Shown piece after piece: positions 17,092-25,589 of a DNA stretch of 64,000 nt. The stretch spans positions 1 through 64,000 of the forward strand of contig CANMBS010000022.1 of the NCBI GenBank assembly GCA_947496145.1, given 5' to 3'. This DNA is from an uncultured Pseudovibrio sp. (lineage in GTDB: Bacteria > Pseudomonadota > Alphaproteobacteria > Rhizobiales > Stappiaceae). Positions within the stretch are counted from its first letter, which is position 1. The number at the start of each line of letters is the position of its first letter. The notes under the pieces were generated by a model. The model saw nothing but the letters and a program-made list of their open reading frames with translations, made no database searches and was not told where the DNA came from. A program made the position numbers and the translations under genes.

Positions 17092-17865
17092 ATGCTGGAA
17101 GTTGAGCATCTCTCGAAACAATTTGGCGGGTTTAGGGCTGTGAGTAGCTGCTCATTCTCGATAGAGAGGGGTACAATCACAGGTTTAGTTGGACCAAATG
17201 GTGCTGGCAAAACCACCATGTTCAACCTTATTGCAGGTGCCTTTCAACCAACGTCAGGACGCATTCGCTTTCTTGGAGAAGATGTCACGTCACTTAGTTC
17301 AGATCAGCTGTTTCATAAAGGACTGGTGCGCACTTTTCAGATACCACATGAGTTTCACCGCCTGTCCGCACTGGAAAATCTGATGCTTGTTCCACCTGCT
17401 CAAAAAGGTGAGAAACTGCTCCAAAACTGGCTCAGCTATGGAAGCGTCAAGAAGCAAGAACAAGAAGTGCGCCAAAAAGCAACTGAAACACTTGAGTTTC
17501 TCGAGTTGTCGCATGTCGCGAATGAACGGGCTGGAAATCTTTCTGGTGGGCAAAAGAAACTGCTGGAGCTTGGTCGTACAATGATGACCGATGCAAAGCT
17601 TGTGTTGCTGGATGAGCCAGCAGCTGGCGTCAACCGCACACTTCTACGCCGCTTGGAAGACAAAATTCAGATCCTTAATCAGCAGCGCGGTTACACCTTC
17701 GTCTTGATTGAGCATGATATGGAGATGATTGAAAAGCTTTGCGACCCGGTTATCTGTATGGCTGAAGGCTCTGTTCTTATTGAAGGTGATTTCCAGACCG
17801 TTCGGTCTGATGCTCGCGTTCTTGAAGCCTACCTCGGGGAAACCGTAGGGGAGGTCGCGCTTTAA
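17092..17865 (+). CDS. Branched-chain-type ABC transporter ATP-binding protein (LivG-like)
   Basis: About 257 residues from the ATG at 17092, preceded by a G-rich ribosome site; an upstream in-frame start at 17020 would add 24 residues absent from the family. Walker A GPNGAGKTT, signature LSGGQKKLLELGRTM and Walker B VLLDEPAAGV are complete. The C-terminal LIEHDMEMI and GEV regions fit LivG, one of two ATPases of a hydrophobic-amino-acid (HAAT) importer. First of five genes (LivG-F-H-M-binding protein) following the tryptophan-degradation operon. Confidence 0.9.
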   Translation: MLEVEHLSKQFGGFRAVSSCSFSIERGTITGLVGPNGAGKTTMFNLIAGAFQPTSGRIRFLGEDVTSLSSDQLFHKGLVRTFQIPHEFHRLSALENLMLVPPAQKGEKLLQNWLSYGSVKKQEQEVRQKATETLEFLELSHVANERAGNLSGGQKKLLELGRTMMTDAKLVLLDEPAAGVNRTLLRRLEDKIQILNQQRGYTFVLIEHDMEMIEKLCDPVICMAEGSVLIEGDFQTVRSDARVLEAYLGETVGEVAL

Positions 17866-17867
17866 TC

Positions 17868-18635
17868 ATGTCTCAATCAGTTATAGAACAGTCCGTGGCA
17901 GAAAATATAGAACTTCCAGGATACTCCGGGAAACCAATCCTTACTATGACAGGTGTTCGTGGTGGGTATGGAGATGCAGACATCCTGCAGGGTGTTGACA
18001 TGCAAGTCAGCGAGCAGGAAATCGTTGTAATTGTGGGTCCGAATGGAGCTGGGAAATCCACTGCGATGAAAGCCATTTTTGGACTGCTAAAAGTTCGCGG
18101 CGGTTCCATCGTTGTTAACGGAACCAACATTGCAGGCTGGAAACCAAACCGCATTGTGCAACATGGTGTCTGCTATGTCCCACAGGTCGATAACATCTTC
18201 CGTGAGATGACCATTCACGAAAATCTGGAGATGGGAGCCTTTCTTCGCAAAGGTGACATTTCTGATAGTTTGGAGAGGGTCTATACCCTGTTCCCTGATC
18301 TCAAAGAGCGTCGTAGCACACTGGCAGGCAATTTGTCAGGCGGTCAGCGCCAGATGGTTGCAATGGGCCGGGCGCTGATGCTCAATCCATCTCTGCTTTT
18401 GCTGGATGAACCAACTGCTGGTCTCTCTCCAAAATACATGGAGCAGATTTTTGAGATCACCCGCAACCTGCGTGATGCAGGTCTTTCGATCTTGCTTGTC
18501 GAGCAGCATGCAAAACAAGCGCTTGCATTTGCTGATAAAGGCTACGTTCTTGCCGCTGGAAGTAACCGGCACGAGGGTACTGGTCAGGAGCTGCTTGCGG
18601 ATCGTGAAGTTGCAGAAATGTTCCTCGGCGGGTAA
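17868..18635 (+). CDS. Branched-chain-type ABC transporter ATP-binding protein (LivF-like)
   Basis: 255 residues starting 2 bases after the LivG-like stop. Walker A GPNGAGKST, the LFPDLKERR segment typical of LivF, signature LSGGQRQMVAMGRAL and Walker B LLLLDEPTAGLSP. Second ATPase of the importer; the two ATPases are expected to form a heterodimer beneath the permease pair. An extended N-terminus of ~20 residues before the ABC domain is slightly unusual. Confidence 0.9.
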   Translation: MSQSVIEQSVAENIELPGYSGKPILTMTGVRGGYGDADILQGVDMQVSEQEIVVIVGPNGAGKSTAMKAIFGLLKVRGGSIVVNGTNIAGWKPNRIVQHGVCYVPQVDNIFREMTIHENLEMGAFLRKGDISDSLERVYTLFPDLKERRSTLAGNLSGGQRQMVAMGRALMLNPSLLLLDEPTAGLSPKYMEQIFEITRNLRDAGLSILLVEQHAKQALAFADKGYVLAAGSNRHEGTGQELLADREVAEMFLGG

Positions 18636-18649
18636 GAAGGGATAATCCA

Positions 18650-19522
18650 ATGCCATTCATGGAGTTTGTTAATTTCTACCTGATGCCGGGAATTGTGCTT
18701 GGGTCGATCTATGCGCTGGGTGCTGTAGGGATCACCCTTGTCTTCGGAATCTTAAGGTTTGCGCATCTTGCCCATGGTGACCTTGCGACGCTTGGCGCAT
18801 TTGCTGCACTTGGGGTCGTGACAATTTTCGGGGTTAGCCCATGGGTTGCGCTGCCAGTTGCCATGATTTTCTGCGCTTTTATGGCAATCGGCATCGACAA
18901 AGTGTTTTACGACTACTTATCGGAACGGCCGAAAATCATCGTGGTAATGTCATCATTAGGGATAGCGTTGATGCTGCGCGCCCTCGTTCAGGTGATTTGG
19001 GGCGTTGATACCGAAACGTATACCCGTGGCATTGTGCGGCCAGAGAACTACTGGGGTATTCGTATTCGTGATCGCGAGATCTATACGATCATTGCTATGT
19101 TCGCAATCGTTGGCGTGCTTTGGGTATTTCTGCAAAAAACCAAGTGGGGCAAGGCCATGCGCGCCATGTCCGATAACCCGGATCTTGCGCTCTTGTCAGG
19201 TGTCGACAATCGAAAGGTAACAATGCTGACTTGGGCTATTGTTGGCATCCTGTGCGCAGCCTCCGGCTTCTTTCTGGGAATTAACACCGAACTAAAGCCT
19301 CTTATGGGGTGGACGATGCTCTTGCCAATGTTCGCAGCGACAATTCTCGGTGGTGTCGGGCGTGTAGAAGGAGCTGTAGTCGGCGGTTTAATTGTCGGTA
19401 TCGTGGAAGAAACCTCCGTATTGTTGATCCCGGGAGAGTACAAGGCCGCCATGGCGTTTGCGATCCTCCTGCTCATCCTTCTTGTGCGGCCAACTGGTCT
19501 GCTCAAGGGTAAAGTTTTGTAG
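18650..19522 (+). CDS. Branched-chain-type ABC transporter permease (LivH-like)
   Basis: 290 residues, about eight TM segments, starting with the family signature GIVLGSIYALGAVGITLVFG and followed by FAHLAHGD. The GRVEGAVVGGLIVGIVEE segment near residue 230 is the ATPase-contact region. ATG with GAAGGGA upstream, 14 bases after LivF. Confidence 0.92.
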   Translation: MPFMEFVNFYLMPGIVLGSIYALGAVGITLVFGILRFAHLAHGDLATLGAFAALGVVTIFGVSPWVALPVAMIFCAFMAIGIDKVFYDYLSERPKIIVVMSSLGIALMLRALVQVIWGVDTETYTRGIVRPENYWGIRIRDREIYTIIAMFAIVGVLWVFLQKTKWGKAMRAMSDNPDLALLSGVDNRKVTMLTWAIVGILCAASGFFLGINTELKPLMGWTMLLPMFAATILGGVGRVEGAVVGGLIVGIVEETSVLLIPGEYKAAMAFAILLLILLVRPTGLLKGKVL

Positions 19523-19535
19523 GGGGAGTGAAAAA

Positions 19536-20516
19536 ATGGAACTCATTGGTCTGTTAAACTATGCGGTGTTCATGGCGATCTTTATCGGCATTTACTCCCT
19601 CCTTGCCCTGGGGCTTAATATTCAGTGGGGCTTTTCAGGGCTCTTTAATGCTGGCATCGCAGGATTCTTTGCAGTTGGTGCCTATAGCTCTGCGATTGTG
19701 ACCGCCCCAGAGTCCTCGGTACACCTTGGTGGCTTCCAGATGCCTGTTGTGGTTGGTTGGATTGCCGCGATGATTGCAGCAGGTCTTATCGCCTGGCCGA
19801 TTGGCAAAGTTTGTCTTCGGTTCCGCTCAGATTATCTGGCAATCGCAACAATTGGCGTTGCAGAAATCATCCGCCTGATTGTGAAGTCAGAAGGCTGGTT
19901 GACTGGAGGCGCTCGTGGGATAAACAAAGTTCCACGTCCATTTGGTGACCTGAGCTATCTGTATTCTCAGTTGGCGTATCTCGCTTTGGTTATTGCTATT
20001 GTTTTCGCCGTGTACTGGGCAATTGAGCGCCAGATCTCTGCACCTTGGGGGCGCATGATGCGCGGTATTCGTGACAACGAAGATGCAGCAACCGCAATGG
20101 GTAAAGACATCAAGGCTCGCCGGTTAGAAGCATTCATCTTCGGCGCTGCTATTATGGGGTTAGGTGGTGCCTTGTTTGCCCACTTTAACCGGTCAATTAC
20201 GCCAGAAGCTATCGACCCGATGATCGCGACATTCCTTATCTGGATTATGCTGATTTTGGGTGGTTCAGGAAACAACAGAGGCGCACTGCTCGGTGTGGCA
20301 GTTGTTTGGATCATCTGGTCTGCCTCGGAGTTCCTTACGGATCAACTGCCAACTGAATACGCCATTCAAGCAAAATACATGCGTGTCTTTGTTATTGGCT
20401 TACTGCTGCAGTTAGTGCTCAGATTCAGACCGGAAGGGATTTTACCGGAACCGCAAGGTGTATCCAGCAGGACTGAAACTAAAACTTTTCAAAAGCAAGA
20501 AAGTGCAGCCAAGTAG
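19536..20516 (+). CDS. Branched-chain-type ABC transporter permease (LivM-like)
   Basis: About 326 residues from the ATG at 19536, which has AGGGGGAG upstream; the longer frame from 19458 would overlap LivH and add non-family sequence. Landmarks: YSLLALGLNIQWGFSGLFN near the N-terminus and IFGAAIMGLGGALFAHFN, GGSGNNRGALLGV in the ATPase-contact half. Second permease subunit of the importer. A charged C-terminal tail extends beyond the last helix. Confidence 0.92.
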   Translation: MELIGLLNYAVFMAIFIGIYSLLALGLNIQWGFSGLFNAGIAGFFAVGAYSSAIVTAPESSVHLGGFQMPVVVGWIAAMIAAGLIAWPIGKVCLRFRSDYLAIATIGVAEIIRLIVKSEGWLTGGARGINKVPRPFGDLSYLYSQLAYLALVIAIVFAVYWAIERQISAPWGRMMRGIRDNEDAATAMGKDIKARRLEAFIFGAAIMGLGGALFAHFNRSITPEAIDPMIATFLIWIMLILGGSGNNRGALLGVAVVWIIWSASEFLTDQLPTEYAIQAKYMRVFVIGLLLQLVLRFRPEGILPEPQGVSSRTETKTFQKQESAAK

Positions 20517-20600
20517 AGCAAGCACTCATGGAACAATCATTTAAACGCCCTTCGCGATCGTGAATATCGTTTGAAACAGGGCTTCTTTGGAGGTGAACTG

Positions 20601-21800
20601 ATGCTTAAGAAAATCGCATTGGCAGCAGGCTTGTTCAGCGCGACTGCGCTTGCATCCAACGCTGCTCAGGCAGATGTGAAAATTGGCCTTCTCGGTGGTA
20701 TCTCTGGCCCGATTGCGGCTATGGCACCACCAATGCTGGTCTCTTCTAAACTCGCTATCCAGCAGGTAAACGAGCAAGGCGGTATTTTGGGCGGGCAGAA
20801 AATCGTAACTGTCGTTGGTGATAGTGCCTGTAATCCGCAAAACGGTGTTGATGCAGCAACCAAGCTCGTGAACATTGAGCAGGTTGTCGGTCTTATTGGC
20901 CCTCATTGCTCCGGTTCTGTTCTGGCCGTTGCAAATTCCGTGACCGTTCCGGCTGGAATTGCATTGATTACACCGTCGGGCACTTCCCCAGAAATTACCG
21001 GTCTGGAAGATAAAGGGCTGGTATTCCGTACGGTTCCCTCAGATGACTTTCAGGGACGATCTCTTGCTCGTACACTACTGGAACTGGGCACCAAAAAAGT
21101 TGCTGTTGCTTACCTGAACAACGATTACGGCAGCGGATTGGCAAACTCCTTCAAGGCTGAGTTTGAAGCTAATGGTGGTGAAATCGCTGGTTACTCTGCT
21201 CACGAAGACGGTAAGGCATCTTATCGTTCCAATCTGGCTGAGCTGTCTCGCGGTGGTGCCGACACACTCGTGATCTTCGATTATGGTGATGGCACCGGTT
21301 TGACCATTCTGCGCCAGGCGTTGGAGAACGGCTTCTTCACTAATTATGTCGGCGCAGACGGCATGAAGTCCGACGCAATCATCAGGGAATTGGGCACAGA
21401 AAATCTGACAACCTTTGTGACCTCCTCTCCGGTGGGTGAAAAGTCTGACAGTCTTGCTGTCTTCAACAAAGCTTACATAGCTGCTGGTGGGAACCCGGAT
21501 GCGATCTTTGTAACTAGCTCCTACGATGCAGCATTCTTGATGGCACTTGCGCTTGAAAAGGCAGGTGGAGATGCCGCTAAGGTTTCAGAATCAATTGTGG
21601 CAGTATCCAACGGTCAGGGTGAAGCGATTCTCCCGGGTGAATGGAAGAAGGCAGTTGAACTGATCGCAGCTGGTAAAGATATCGATTACAAAGGCGCAGC
21701 AGGAGATCTGAACTTTGATAGAGCTGGCGACGTGCCAGGGTCTTATGGCCTGTTTAAAGTTGATGGCGACACTTTCGCGTTGCAGCAAACGCTGAACTAA
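20601..21800 (+). CDS. Branched-chain-type ABC transporter substrate-binding protein
   Basis: About 399 residues from ATG 20601, with GGAGGTG upstream and a signal peptide ending in AQA. Type I periplasmic-binding fold: VKIGLLGGISGP, GQKIVTVVGDSACNP, LIGPHCSGS, LITPSGTSPEIT and a FRTVPSDDFQGR hinge. The Asp/Ser/Thr ligand-binding positions of HAAT proteins are present, but the ligand is not predictable. Its position just after kynUA makes tryptophan, kynurenine or another aromatic acid a reasonable guess; a plain branched-chain amino acid is equally possible. Confidence 0.9.
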   Translation: MLKKIALAAGLFSATALASNAAQADVKIGLLGGISGPIAAMAPPMLVSSKLAIQQVNEQGGILGGQKIVTVVGDSACNPQNGVDAATKLVNIEQVVGLIGPHCSGSVLAVANSVTVPAGIALITPSGTSPEITGLEDKGLVFRTVPSDDFQGRSLARTLLELGTKKVAVAYLNNDYGSGLANSFKAEFEANGGEIAGYSAHEDGKASYRSNLAELSRGGADTLVIFDYGDGTGLTILRQALENGFFTNYVGADGMKSDAIIRELGTENLTTFVTSSPVGEKSDSLAVFNKAYIAAGGNPDAIFVTSSYDAAFLMALALEKAGGDAAKVSESIVAVSNGQGEAILPGEWKKAVELIAAGKDIDYKGAAGDLNFDRAGDVPGSYGLFKVDGDTFALQQTLN

Positions 21801-21827
21801 GCAAGCCACCTGTCAGATTTGGGAATG

Positions 21828-21853
21828 GCCGGTCACAAGATGACCGGCTTTTT
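21828..21853 (+). terminator. Rho-independent terminator of the ABC importer operon
   Basis: GCCGGTCA (21828-21835) pairs with TGACCGGC (21841-21848) around a 5-base loop and is followed by five Ts. It lies 28 bases after the binding-protein stop codon. Confidence 0.85.
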
Positions 21854-21867
21854 CTGTACTGAGCAAG

Positions 21868-22035
21868 TCATTTAGTGAGAATGAGTTTTCCAAGTTTTGT
21901 AATGGTCAAACGGTACAAATCCTCACGATGAGAGATTGTGATTTCGCGCTCATCGCCAAACAAAGCCTTACTGTCGACAGTACGCTCACCTGGCTGATTA
22001 CGTGAACTTTCCATCGCCTTTGCCATATCAGTCAT
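21868..22035 (-). CDS. hemP: Hemin uptake protein HemP
   Basis: About 55 residues. The C-terminal half, with GDEREITISHR and YRLTITKLGKLILTK, matches the HemP/HmuP family of small basic proteins tied to haem acquisition and its regulation. I chose the ATG at 22035 (GGGAAAGG 8 bases upstream); an in-frame TTG at 22053 would add six residues. It is divergent from the ExbB/ExbD/TonB genes and shares their control region, which contains a TGA-N9-TCA motif. Haem receptor and ABC genes are not in the window. Confidence 0.85.
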   Translation of the reverse strand: MTDMAKAMESSRNQPGERTVDSKALFGDEREITISHREDLYRLTITKLGKLILTK

Positions 22036-22117
22036 TGCTTCAGCCTTTCCCAAAATTTCCTAGAGTAGACATGCGCAGTATCCATAAAACGAAGATGACC
22101 CTGCCGTGTTTATTTCT

Positions 22118-22132
22118 TGACTTTCATATTCA
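22118..22132. promoter_or_regulatory. Candidate iron-responsive operator (TGA-N9-TCA)
   Basis: A TGA-N9-TCA motif in AT-rich DNA between hemP and the TonB-system genes. This pattern was described for RirA-controlled promoters in rhizobia, and rirA lies at the far end of this cluster. The motif is short enough to occur by chance; location is the main support. Confidence 0.4.
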
Positions 22133-22331
22133 TATTTTACTACAAGTGCAATGCCTGCTCGTTAAATCTTGAAGATCGCGTCCTTCAGATTACCGTCCTG
22201 CGGCAGGTTTAGTATCGATGCGCAAGCCAGTTGTCCCTCTCTCCTTCGACAACCAGCCAGCCCACGATATTATTGATATTTGCGACTGATTTGCATTTGC
22301 AATCGTCGACCAGTTATTGGATTAAGGTTCT

Positions 22332-22775
22332 ATGAAAAAGTTGATGAAGCTATTTTCTCTTGTCATTTTGTCCTTGTGGATAACGCAAATTGCAGTGGTG
22401 CAAGCCGCAAGCGCCGATCAGGAACCTGTAATCGCCCTTCAGCTGAACAAGGCAGAAACAACGCAGAATGGGTGCCGGGTAAGTTTGCTGGTCCGTAATC
22501 ACCTAAAAAATGAAATTACTCAGCTCGCGCTGGACCTGGTAGTGTTTGACAATACTGGTAGAATCTCTGATTTCCTAAGTATGAAAACTGGTCGTCTTCC
22601 CTCAGGAAAGACCCGGGTGCAGCAATATGACCTTCCTGCTGGCAGCTGTGCGGATATCTCATCTCTACTGATTAATGATGTCAGTCAATGTGAGGGGACA
22701 GAGAATATCTCTCCGGCGATATGCTTAGACACATTGAATGTGTCGTCTCGTGCTGACATAGAACTAACACTTTAA
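22332..22775 (+). CDS. Secreted protein of the TonB system cluster, function unknown
   Basis: 147 residues with a signal peptide (about 1-26, cleavage after QAA or ASA). The mature part has a predicted beta-rich fold with two pairs of Cys (CRVS, SCADISS, QCEG, ICLD) that may form disulfides. I recall similar small periplasmic proteins directly upstream of exbB in other alphaproteobacteria, so it is probably a genuine, uncharacterised part of these TonB clusters. It precedes exbB by 46 bases on the same strand. Confidence 0.7.
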   Translation: MKKLMKLFSLVILSLWITQIAVVQAASADQEPVIALQLNKAETTQNGCRVSLLVRNHLKNEITQLALDLVVFDNTGRISDFLSMKTGRLPSGKTRVQQYDLPAGSCADISSLLINDVSQCEGTENISPAICLDTLNVSSRADIELTL

Positions 22776-22821
22776 AACTCTCCAAAGAGCTTAACAAAAA
22801 AGAGCTGCGAGAATTCCAGAT

Positions 22822-23556
22822 ATGAATGCCATAATCGAATCTTTAGGCCTGACAGGGGCATTAGGTCCACTCACAGATCTGCTTGCAAAGGGCGGTGTTG
22901 TTGTCGCTATCCTGCTTTTCATAAGTGTTCTGGCGCTGACGATTGTGTTTGCAAAGCTTTGGCAGTTTTGGCGTGCAGGTGTTGGTCGTCAACGTCAGGC
23001 AAATCAGGCTGTTGCGTTTTGGCGCGTGGGTAAACGCGATAAAGCCTACCAGATGGTTGTGACTGATCGGTCGCCCGTTTCAGATGTTTTGGCGCATGCT
23101 ATGCGTGGACTTATGAAGCCACAAGTGCCCGAAGAAAAAGTGCGTGAAGATGTCGAGCGCATATGTCTGACGCACCTGAGTGAGTTGCGCAGCTACTTGC
23201 GCGCCTTGGATATGATTGCTCAGATTGCACCACTCCTGGGATTGTTTGGAACGGTGCTGGGAATGATTGGCGCATTTCAGGCGATGGCTGATGCAGGGTC
23301 ACAGGTGGACCCTTCTACTCTGGCTGGTGGCATTTGGGTTGCTTTGCTGACAACTGCCGTTGGTCTGGCAGTCGCTATTCCTGCTTCTGTTTTGCTGTCT
23401 TTGTTTGAAGGGCGCATTGAGCGCGAGCAGGGAGCGATGGAGAAGATTGTAACAGAGCTGTTCACAGGCGCAGTAACCTCTCTGGCTAACCATGCTGATG
23501 AGGTTGATTACGTTGACACTCAACCGCGTTTTGAGGTGATACAGGATGCGCCTTAG
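22822..23556 (+). CDS. exbB: MotA/TolQ/ExbB proton channel family protein ExbB
   Basis: 244 residues with three TM segments: one near 25-47, and two in the conserved block APLLGLFGTVLGMIGAFQAM / ALLTTAVGLAVAIPASVLLS. With ExbD it forms the proton channel that powers TonB. Gene overlap of 11 bases with the first exbD supports ExbB rather than TolQ. A conserved Thr/Glu-rich TM3 cytosolic end (EGRIEREQGAMEKI) is present. Confidence 0.92.
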   Translation: MNAIIESLGLTGALGPLTDLLAKGGVVVAILLFISVLALTIVFAKLWQFWRAGVGRQRQANQAVAFWRVGKRDKAYQMVVTDRSPVSDVLAHAMRGLMKPQVPEEKVREDVERICLTHLSELRSYLRALDMIAQIAPLLGLFGTVLGMIGAFQAMADAGSQVDPSTLAGGIWVALLTTAVGLAVAIPASVLLSLFEGRIEREQGAMEKIVTELFTGAVTSLANHADEVDYVDTQPRFEVIQDAP

Positions 23557-23929
23557 TGAGGCTCCAAAACGCAGTCGGGCACCTGGTCTCACGTCTCTGA
23601 TTGACGTGATTTTTCTGCTGCTGATGTTCTTTATGTTAGCGTCTACATTTTCAATCTATCAGCGACTGGATGTGACTTCGGGATCTGAAGGTGTAGGAAA
23701 GATGGAGCATAAGCCTGTGCTTCTTCAGGTCTTTGCAGAAGGGCAGCTTTCAGTCAATGGAGACCGTGTCAGCGTGCTTGCTTTGGTCGATGCACTGGAA
23801 CGCGCTGGTGTCGAAAAAGTTCGGCCAGTGGCAATTCTTCCTGCAAAAGACTCCACTGTTCAGGATGTGGTGAGCGCACTTGAGGCACTCAAGACCGCTG
23901 GTTGGTCTGCTACACTTGTTGGTAACTAA
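23546..23929 (+). CDS. exbD: ExbD/TolR family protein, canonical copy
   Basis: 127 residues. A short cytosolic N-terminus, one TM helix (about 17-38, SLIDVIFLLLMFFMLAS) and a periplasmic domain. Asp20 in the helix is the protonatable residue essential in ExbD/TolR. Overlaps exbB. It is followed 32 bases later by a second ExbD-like gene that lacks this Asp. Confidence 0.92.
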   Translation: MRLSEAPKRSRAPGLTSLIDVIFLLLMFFMLASTFSIYQRLDVTSGSEGVGKMEHKPVLLQVFAEGQLSVNGDRVSVLALVDALERAGVEKVRPVAILPAKDSTVQDVVSALEALKTAGWSATLVGN

Positions 23930-23961
23930 ACCTAGTAGATTGCGAATTAAGAAGTTTAAGA

Positions 23962-24348
23962 ATGCGTCTGAAGACAAAACCGCAAAAGAGGACATTGGAG
24001 AACACGATCCCCTTGATCAACATCGTGTTCCTTATGCTTATTTTTTTCCTCTTTGCTGGATCCATAGACCGGGATGATGCAAAGGACGTAAGGCCTGCTG
24101 AAACGAAGGAGCAGACTTCCCGGGAACTGGTCGCAGGTGCCTTAGTCATTACCGCTGACGGTTCGATGATGCAAAATGAGCAACCCGTACTCATTGAAAA
24201 CCTCATAGCACCAGAAGAAAGTCACGTCCCTCTGATGGTTGTTGCTGATAGATCTCTTTCGGGCCAGGTGCTCGCAAAAACTTTAGCTGCACTTAAGAAG
24301 CAAGGTTTTTCGGAGGTTACTCTTGTGACTGTGAGGGTGCCACAATGA
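23962..24348 (+). CDS. Second ExbD-like protein with Asn in place of the TM Asp
   Basis: 128 residues with the same layout as the upstream exbD (TM about 17-38, PLINIVFLMLIFFLFAG). At the position of the essential proton-carrying Asp20 it has Asn20. Such a protein could not carry protons in the usual way; it may pair with the canonical copy to make an asymmetric ExbD dimer, or act as a structural or regulatory subunit. Its last codons overlap the tonB start (ATGA), so it is clearly part of the operon. I have an impression that similar Asn variants exist in roseobacter TonB clusters. Confidence 0.85.
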   Translation: MRLKTKPQKRTLENTIPLINIVFLMLIFFLFAGSIDRDDAKDVRPAETKEQTSRELVAGALVITADGSMMQNEQPVLIENLIAPEESHVPLMVVADRSLSGQVLAKTLAALKKQGFSEVTLVTVRVPQ

Positions 24349-25553
24349 CCAAAGGGTTTCGCGGAAGAATTAACGGGTCAGCGCTTGGTGTTGCTTTACT
24401 TGTGTCCTTGAGTGTTCATGCATCCGGATTTGCCTGGTTCTACACTCGTGGGCCAGAAACAAAGATTGCCTCGACAAAGTCAACGTCTCTTTCAGTAGTT
24501 GGTTCAATTGAAGAGCTTATTGAAGGCTCACGTGAAGTTATCGAACCAATTGAACCAGACCCTCCGGAAGAACTTAAGCCACGTGAGTACGAAGCTGATG
24601 TGCCCCTCGAGCAAGTTAATGAGCTCAAACCCGTTGAGACAGTCGCTCCTAAGGCTATAAAACCAGCTCCAGTCATTGAAGGTGTGACAATTCAGGCTGA
24701 CATTGAGCCGGTTGAGCCTGAAAAAGAGGCAGAGCCTGTTAAGCATAATCTTGAAGCTGAACCGCTTAAGCCAGCTAAGGTGGAGGAAGTCAAACCAGTT
24801 AAGGTTGCTGAACTTAAAGTTACTAAGCAACCTGCACCTGTAGAGCAAAAAAAGTCTTTGGAAGTCGTTGAGAAAAAGGCTGAACAAGAAAAAATTAAGC
24901 CAGATGAAGCAGAGCTGGTTGATCTTAAAAAGCAAGTTGAGGCTAAGCAGGAGAGCGCAAAAGAGCTAAAGCCAGTTGATGAGGCAAAGGAGCTGGAACC
25001 GCAACTCGAAAGAACAGAGGTCGCATCAGCAAGTGTACCTGTACCTCGCCCGGCTCCCCCACGTCCTGAGGTTAAGCGGGAAGCAAAGCCTGAAAAAGTC
25101 GCTAAGAGAACTCCGAAGAAGGCAAAGAAAAAAAGAGCCCAAAAAGCTGGTAATGCTAAAATTAACTCGATTAAAGGAAGTACTGTAGCTCGCAAAGGCG
25201 CTAATACCGCGAAAAAAGGTAACAATATTGCAGGCTCAGGTGATAGCGCAGGCAATGCAGCTACGAGCAATTATTGGGGTAGAATGGCGCGGAAGCTGCA
25301 GCGCTCAGCAAATAGCAAATACCCTCGTAGAGAGAAACGTCGAAACAAATCCGGTCAAGTGACAGTTGCTTTTACAGTCTATAGGAATGGGAGCGTCTCT
25401 GGTATCTCGGTAGCGCGTTCCAGCGGCAACCAGCGCTTTGATGCAGCAGCTTTGAAGGCGGTGAGGACAGCAGCACCCTTTGGGCCGTTCCCATCTTCAA
25501 TCCGCGCTAAATCGGTGAGGAAAGTTATACCCATAACATTTCAAATAAAATAA
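24345..25553 (+). CDS. tonB: TonB energy transducer
   Basis: 402 residues, longer than the usual ~240. One N-terminal TM helix (about 12-32), a ~250-residue periplasmic spacer very rich in Lys, Glu, Pro and Val, and a C-terminal TonB domain (about 315-402) with VTVAFTVYRNGSVSGISV and FDAAALKAVRTAAPFGPFP. It transmits proton-motive force from ExbB/ExbD to outer-membrane receptors. The long spacer may be needed to span a thick periplasm. Overlaps the second exbD-like gene; a hairpin follows. Confidence 0.92.
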   Translation: MTKGFRGRINGSALGVALLVSLSVHASGFAWFYTRGPETKIASTKSTSLSVVGSIEELIEGSREVIEPIEPDPPEELKPREYEADVPLEQVNELKPVETVAPKAIKPAPVIEGVTIQADIEPVEPEKEAEPVKHNLEAEPLKPAKVEEVKPVKVAELKVTKQPAPVEQKKSLEVVEKKAEQEKIKPDEAELVDLKKQVEAKQESAKELKPVDEAKELEPQLERTEVASASVPVPRPAPPRPEVKREAKPEKVAKRTPKKAKKKRAQKAGNAKINSIKGSTVARKGANTAKKGNNIAGSGDSAGNAATSNYWGRMARKLQRSANSKYPRREKRRNKSGQVTVAFTVYRNGSVSGISVARSSGNQRFDAAALKAVRTAAPFGPFPSSIRAKSVRKVIPITFQIK

Positions 25554-25556
25554 AAA

Positions 25557-25580
25557 AAGGCAGCGATCAGTCGCTGCCTT
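25557..25580 (-). terminator. Hairpin terminator between tonB and rirA
   Basis: AAGGCAGCGA and TCGCTGCCTT pair perfectly around TCAG. The A-run to its left (25547-25558) becomes a U-run for transcripts on the minus strand, so it best terminates rirA; it may also slow tonB transcripts on the other strand. Confidence 0.8.
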
Positions 25581-25589
25581 AACATCATA

